Source: Candidatus Aminicenantota bacterium (GTDB lineage: Bacteria; Acidobacteriota; B3-B38; Guanabaribacteriales; B3-B38). Taken from it: DNA of 10,221 nt. The position numbers and the translations under genes were made by a program. Positions 7,454-10,221 of this stretch are shown one piece after another. Each line of letters begins with the position of its first letter. The stretch's first letter is position 1. Under the pieces are notes generated by a model. It saw only the letters and a list, made by a program, of their open reading frames with translations. It had not been told where the DNA came from and made no database searches. The DNA is taken from the NCBI GenBank assembly GCA_029880275.1, contig JAOUOQ010000047.1, positions 1 through 10,221 on the forward strand, in the 5' to 3' direction.

Positions 7454-7479
7454 GATGGCTCACTTTGTCACTCCAGCTG

Positions 7480-7519
7480 CTTCACACTTTGCAAAGCCCG
7501 GCAAAGTTCGATAGTGAAG
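7480..7519. other. Imperfect two-part hairpin between nadE and the dehalogenase homolog
   Basis: CTTCAC (7480-7485) plus ACTTTGC (7486-7492) form a 13-base left arm. The right arm is GCAAAGT (7501-7507) and GTGAAG (7514-7519), interrupted by a 6-base bulge TCGATA. The loop is AAAGCCCG. All 13 pairs are Watson-Crick. No T-run follows on either strand, so it is not a standard intrinsic terminator. It could be an RNA structure at the nadE 3' end, a protein-binding site or an insertion footprint. It begins 27 bases after the nadE stop and ends 49 bases before the next ATG. Confidence 0.5.
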
Positions 7520-7568
7520 TTGGGTAAAAGGGGCAAGAGAACAGTAGCCAGAGAAAAAGGGAGGAGTT

Positions 7569-8951
7569 ATGCGCTGGTTTGAACTTTTAGGATGGGGGTT
7601 TGAGCTTATCATAGCTCTGGGTTCCGTCCTCTTTATCGCTGCCAGCCTCAAAGAGCGGGCACTCAGGGCTGGTTTATTGGGCTTGGCTGTTCTGGGGGCT
7701 GTAAACGGAGTTTTTATTTTTTTATTGCTCTACTTGGAGGAGGGGAGAGCAGGGGGTATTATAATCTTGGATGCGATTTTAATCCTGTTAGCCATCTCCT
7801 TGCTCATGCCAATAGGGAAGAAGCTCCCCTTACAGGTGGTGGCAAAAATAACCCGGATCGATGAGCGTGACATCCCCTTTTCTCGCATCAGGTATGAGGT
7901 AGGGAGTCCCATTTATGAGCAGTATTATACCCTTCATCCCGAGGTGAAGGGAATCTACGACAGAATACGCCAGCTCCCCGGTCTGGCTGCTCCGGGGACC
8001 CCGACCCACTCTCCTCTCGGCGCACCTTTGTCTCACGCCCAGTTTGATTTCCTGGAAGAGCTTGCCAATCTGGTGAATGCTCCCTCTCAGATACAACAAG
8101 TTGAGACTGACCCTCTGAGAATGTCGGCAGCGCTAAAGGAAACCATAAAATACATGGGGGCTAAGCTGATAGGTGTCGCAGAGCTTAATCAGGATTATGT
8201 TTATACCCACATCGGTCGCCGCCCGGGGAAATATGGTCAAAAGGTCGAGTTGACCCATAAATATGCTATAATCTTCGCTGTGGAAATGGATTATAAAATG
8301 ATAAGGGTGGCTCCCGCTCTGCCTGTAATTATCGAGACCGGCAGGCAATATATAGAGGCTGCCAGGATCGCCCTGGTCATAGCCTGTTACATCCGGCGAT
8401 TGGGTTACCCGGCGAGGGCTCATATTGACGCCAATTACCAGGCCATGCTTCCTCCGGTGGCGGTGGATGCCGGATTGGGGGAAATTGGCAGAAACAACAT
8501 CTTAATAACCAGGCCCTACGGTGCCCGGGTGAGATTGGGAATGGTAACCACCGACCTGCCCTTGCTGCCCGACAAGCCTATTCTGTTCGGAGTGCAGGAT
8601 TTCTGCCACAGGTGTCGCAAATGCGCAGATAATTGTCCCTCAAAGGCGATATCTACGAATAAGAAGAAGATTATCCGGGGGATTGAGAAGTGGGAATTTG
8701 ACCCCGAAAAATGCTTTGCCTACTGGAACTCGGTAGGGACCGATTGTGCCCTCTGCATCAATACCTGCCCCTTCAGCAAACCCGACAATCTGCTTCACCG
8801 GGCGATAAGATATGCCGTAGACAGGTCGGCAGTCGCCCGCCAGCTATCGTTGTGGATGGACGACCTCTTCTATGGGCGGACACCCCGCAGCGAAGCCTAT
8901 CCAAAATTTATAAACCTTTTAAGAAAGGAGGATTACGATGAGGGGTTATAA
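7569..8951 (+). CDS. Reductive dehalogenase homolog (RdhA-like) with three N-terminal membrane helices
   Basis: A 460-residue protein whose C-terminal half matches the corrinoid/iron-sulfur reductive dehalogenase family. Cluster 1 ligands are C346, C349, C352 and C356 (CX2CX2CX3CP); cluster 2 ligands are C382, C393, C396 and C400 (CX10CX2CX3CP), with the family-typical context CALCINTCPFSKP. Upstream are the conserved segments EMDYK (Tyr242, a candidate for the catalytic Tyr) and GLGEIGRNN ... GARVRLGMVTTDLPL, which line the cobamide pocket in this family. Classical respiratory RdhA proteins start with a Tat signal (RRxFxK). This one has none and instead has hydrophobic helices at about 9-27, 34-56 and 62-81. 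Positive charges after helices 1 and 3 (KERALR; GKK..K..R) predict a cytoplasmic catalytic domain. Epoxyqueuosine reductase is related but lacks these helices and this second-cluster context. ATG 7569 follows GGGAGGAG (7559-7566). The substrate is unknown. Confidence 0.88.
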   Translation: MRWFELLGWGFELIIALGSVLFIAASLKERALRAGLLGLAVLGAVNGVFIFLLLYLEEGRAGGIIILDAILILLAISLLMPIGKKLPLQVVAKITRIDERDIPFSRIRYEVGSPIYEQYYTLHPEVKGIYDRIRQLPGLAAPGTPTHSPLGAPLSHAQFDFLEELANLVNAPSQIQQVETDPLRMSAALKETIKYMGAKLIGVAELNQDYVYTHIGRRPGKYGQKVELTHKYAIIFAVEMDYKMIRVAPALPVIIETGRQYIEAARIALVIACYIRRLGYPARAHIDANYQAMLPPVAVDAGLGEIGRNNILITRPYGARVRLGMVTTDLPLLPDKPILFGVQDFCHRCRKCADNCPSKAISTNKKKIIRGIEKWEFDPEKCFAYWNSVGTDCALCINTCPFSKPDNLLHRAIRYAVDRSAVARQLSLWMDDLFYGRTPRSEAYPKFINLLRKEDYDEGL

Positions 8952-10221
8952 AATTACCTTTACCATCCTTATAGCTCTAATTGCATCCTTGTTCTCGGCA
9001 GGCATAGTTTCCGCTCAGAAGATACCCTCTCCGGAGGAGTTCTTCGGCTTTAAGATGGGGACCGATTACAAGCTGGCGAGATGGGATAAGATTGTGGAGT
9101 ATTTCAACCTGCTGGGCAAGAACTCTCCCAAAATCACGGTGCAGGAGTTAGGGAAGTCGACCGAGGGCAATCCCTTCCTGCTGGCCATCATCTCCTCCGC
9201 CGAAAACATGAAGAACCTCGACAAATACAAATCCATCTGCCGCAAGTTAGCCGACCCCCGCGGTCTGTCCCCCAGGGAGGTGGACCAGTTGGTTCGCGAG
9301 GGTAAGACCGTAGTAGCCATGACCATGAGCCTCCATGCTAACGAGGTAGGTGGCACCCAGCTCTCTTCCGAGTTAGCCTACGAGCTGATAACCTCGCCCT
9401 CTCCCGAGGTCAAAACCATTCTTGACAATGTTATCTTCCTCCTTTTTCCAAGCTTTAATCCCGACGGGCAGATTATGGTGGTCGACTGGTATAACAAGCA
9501 CCTGGGAACCGAATACGAAGGCTCATACCTCCCCTGGCTCTACCATAAGTATACCGGGCACGACAACAATCGCGATGCCTATATGCTGACCCAGGCGGAA
9601 TCACGCCACGTCTCCCGGGTCATGTATCAGGAGTGGTTCCCCCACTTTTTTGTTGACAATCACCACATGGGGAGCTCCGGTGCCCGCTACTACATCCCAC
9701 CCTACCACGACCCGCTGCATCCTAATGTTGACCCCCTGCTATGGCGGGAGCATATGCTGGTGGGCTCGCATATGGCGTTAAGGCTCGAGGAGGAAGGGAA
9801 GAAGGGCATTGAGACCGGCGCCCCCTACACCGCCTGGTGGATGGCTTCCTTCCATATGATAACCAACTACCATAACATCACCGGTATGCTCACCGAGTCT
9901 GCCAGTGCTCAAATAGCTTCCCCCATATATATCCACCCCGACCAGCTCCGGCCGGGGAGCCGCGGCAGACCAGAATATAAGCCTCAGCTCAGCTTTCCCA
10001 GCCCCTGGGAGGGGGGATGGTGGCGCCTGCGTGATATCGTGGAGCAGCAGAAGATTTCCTCTATGGCTCTGTTGGATGTGGCTGCCCGCTTCCGCGATAT
10101 GTTCCTGAGGAACGCTTACCACAAGGCGATGCGCAATGTCAATCGGGGAAAAAGCGAGCCGCCCTATGCCTACATCATACCAGCCAATCAGCCAGACCCA
10201 CTAACGGCGGTCAAGCTTGTT
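8938..10221 (+). CDS. Secreted M14-family zinc carboxypeptidase (3' end outside window)
   Basis: An open frame of 428 residues runs off the right edge. The ATG at 8938 lies 14 bases inside the end of the dehalogenase gene and has a strong ribosome-binding site, AAAGGAGG (8924-8931), 6 bases upstream, so the two genes are probably co-transcribed and coupled in translation. Residues 1-26 are a Sec signal peptide (LIALIASLFSAGIVSA|Q). The M14 signatures are present: zinc ligands His133 and Glu136 in SLHANEVGG (HxxE), FNPDGQ, Arg212 in HDNNRDA (equivalent to the substrate-binding NR motif), a His pair 242-243 in DNHHMG for the third zinc ligand, and Glu320 in MLTESAS as the probable catalytic acid. 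It would trim peptides outside the cytoplasmic membrane. The DNHHMG-type context is typical of large bacterial M14 peptidases; the C-terminal end is not visible. Confidence 0.92.
   Translation, partial: MRGYKITFTILIALIASLFSAGIVSAQKIPSPEEFFGFKMGTDYKLARWDKIVEYFNLLGKNSPKITVQELGKSTEGNPFLLAIISSAENMKNLDKYKSICRKLADPRGLSPREVDQLVREGKTVVAMTMSLHANEVGGTQLSSELAYELITSPSPEVKTILDNVIFLLFPSFNPDGQIMVVDWYNKHLGTEYEGSYLPWLYHKYTGHDNNRDAYMLTQAESRHVSRVMYQEWFPHFFVDNHHMGSSGARYYIPPYHDPLHPNVDPLLWREHMLVGSHMALRLEEEGKKGIETGAPYTAWWMASFHMITNYHNITGMLTESASAQIASPIYIHPDQLRPGSRGRPEYKPQLSFPSPWEGGWWRLRDIVEQQKISSMALLDVAARFRDMFLRNAYHKAMRNVNRGKSEPPYAYIIPANQPDPLTAVKLV

Noticed and set aside
7569..8951. Epoxyqueuosine reductase (QueG) as the identity of the iron-sulfur protein
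   Set aside because: The CX10CX2CX3CP second cluster with the CALCINTCPFSKP context, the VRLGMVTTDLPL segment and the N-terminal helices fit the RdhA family better. The two families are related, so phylogeny should confirm this.
9778..10122. 114-codon minus-strand ORF at the right end
   Set aside because: It is antisense to the M14 carboxypeptidase frame, which has a signal peptide, zinc ligands and a strong ribosome-binding site.

Overview
The window is a compact bacterial stretch in which every supportable gene lies on the + strand. Leader gaps between gene groups run from about 65 to 510 bases. Strong Shine-Dalgarno sequences, Sec signal peptides ending in A|Q and a reductive-dehalogenase-type iron-sulfur/corrinoid enzyme point to an anaerobic bacterium, perhaps a sediment or groundwater lineage such as Chloroflexota (Dehalococcoidia-like). 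That placement is an inference from gene content and has not been tested. Base composition is uneven. The outer genes (S9 and M14 peptidases, dehalogenase homolog) are moderately GC-rich, while the GNAT gene, its downstream spacer and nadE are visibly AT-richer, which suggests a mosaic.

Layout: (1) bases 3-155 hold the C-terminal end of a small RRM RNA-binding protein with an Arg/Gly-rich tail. (2) A roughly 510-base region without a convincing gene carries a possible stem-loop and a candidate promoter. (3) 667-2838 encodes a secreted S9 (prolyl-oligopeptidase/DPP-type) serine peptidase, followed by a small class I methyltransferase (2904-3458). (4) 3580-4461 encodes a GNAT acetyltransferase with an unusual two-helix membrane N-terminus. 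An AT-rich spacer follows, with a duplicated ribosome-binding-site motif. (5) 4636 (or 4651)-5673 encodes an O-methyltransferase-like protein lacking the usual catalytic His. (6) The gap behind it seems to contain a degenerate C-terminal scrap of a DDE (IS630-like) transposase. (7) 5807-7453 is glutamine-dependent NAD+ synthetase. (8) After a spacer with a long imperfect hairpin, 7569-8951 encodes a reductive dehalogenase homolog that carries three N-terminal membrane helices in place of a Tat signal. Its stop overlaps by 14 bases the start of a secreted M14 zinc carboxypeptidase that runs off the right edge.

Together the genes suggest a protein- and peptide-scavenging heterotroph with two exported peptidases (S9 and M14). 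It also has a membrane-anchored, probably cytoplasm-facing RdhA-like reductase of unknown substrate. The methyltransferase/GNAT/methyltransferase block may be a small modification cassette, but nothing in the sequence identifies its substrate. The most interesting item is the membrane-helix dehalogenase homolog coupled to a peptidase gene, with no separate RdhB anchor visible in this window.
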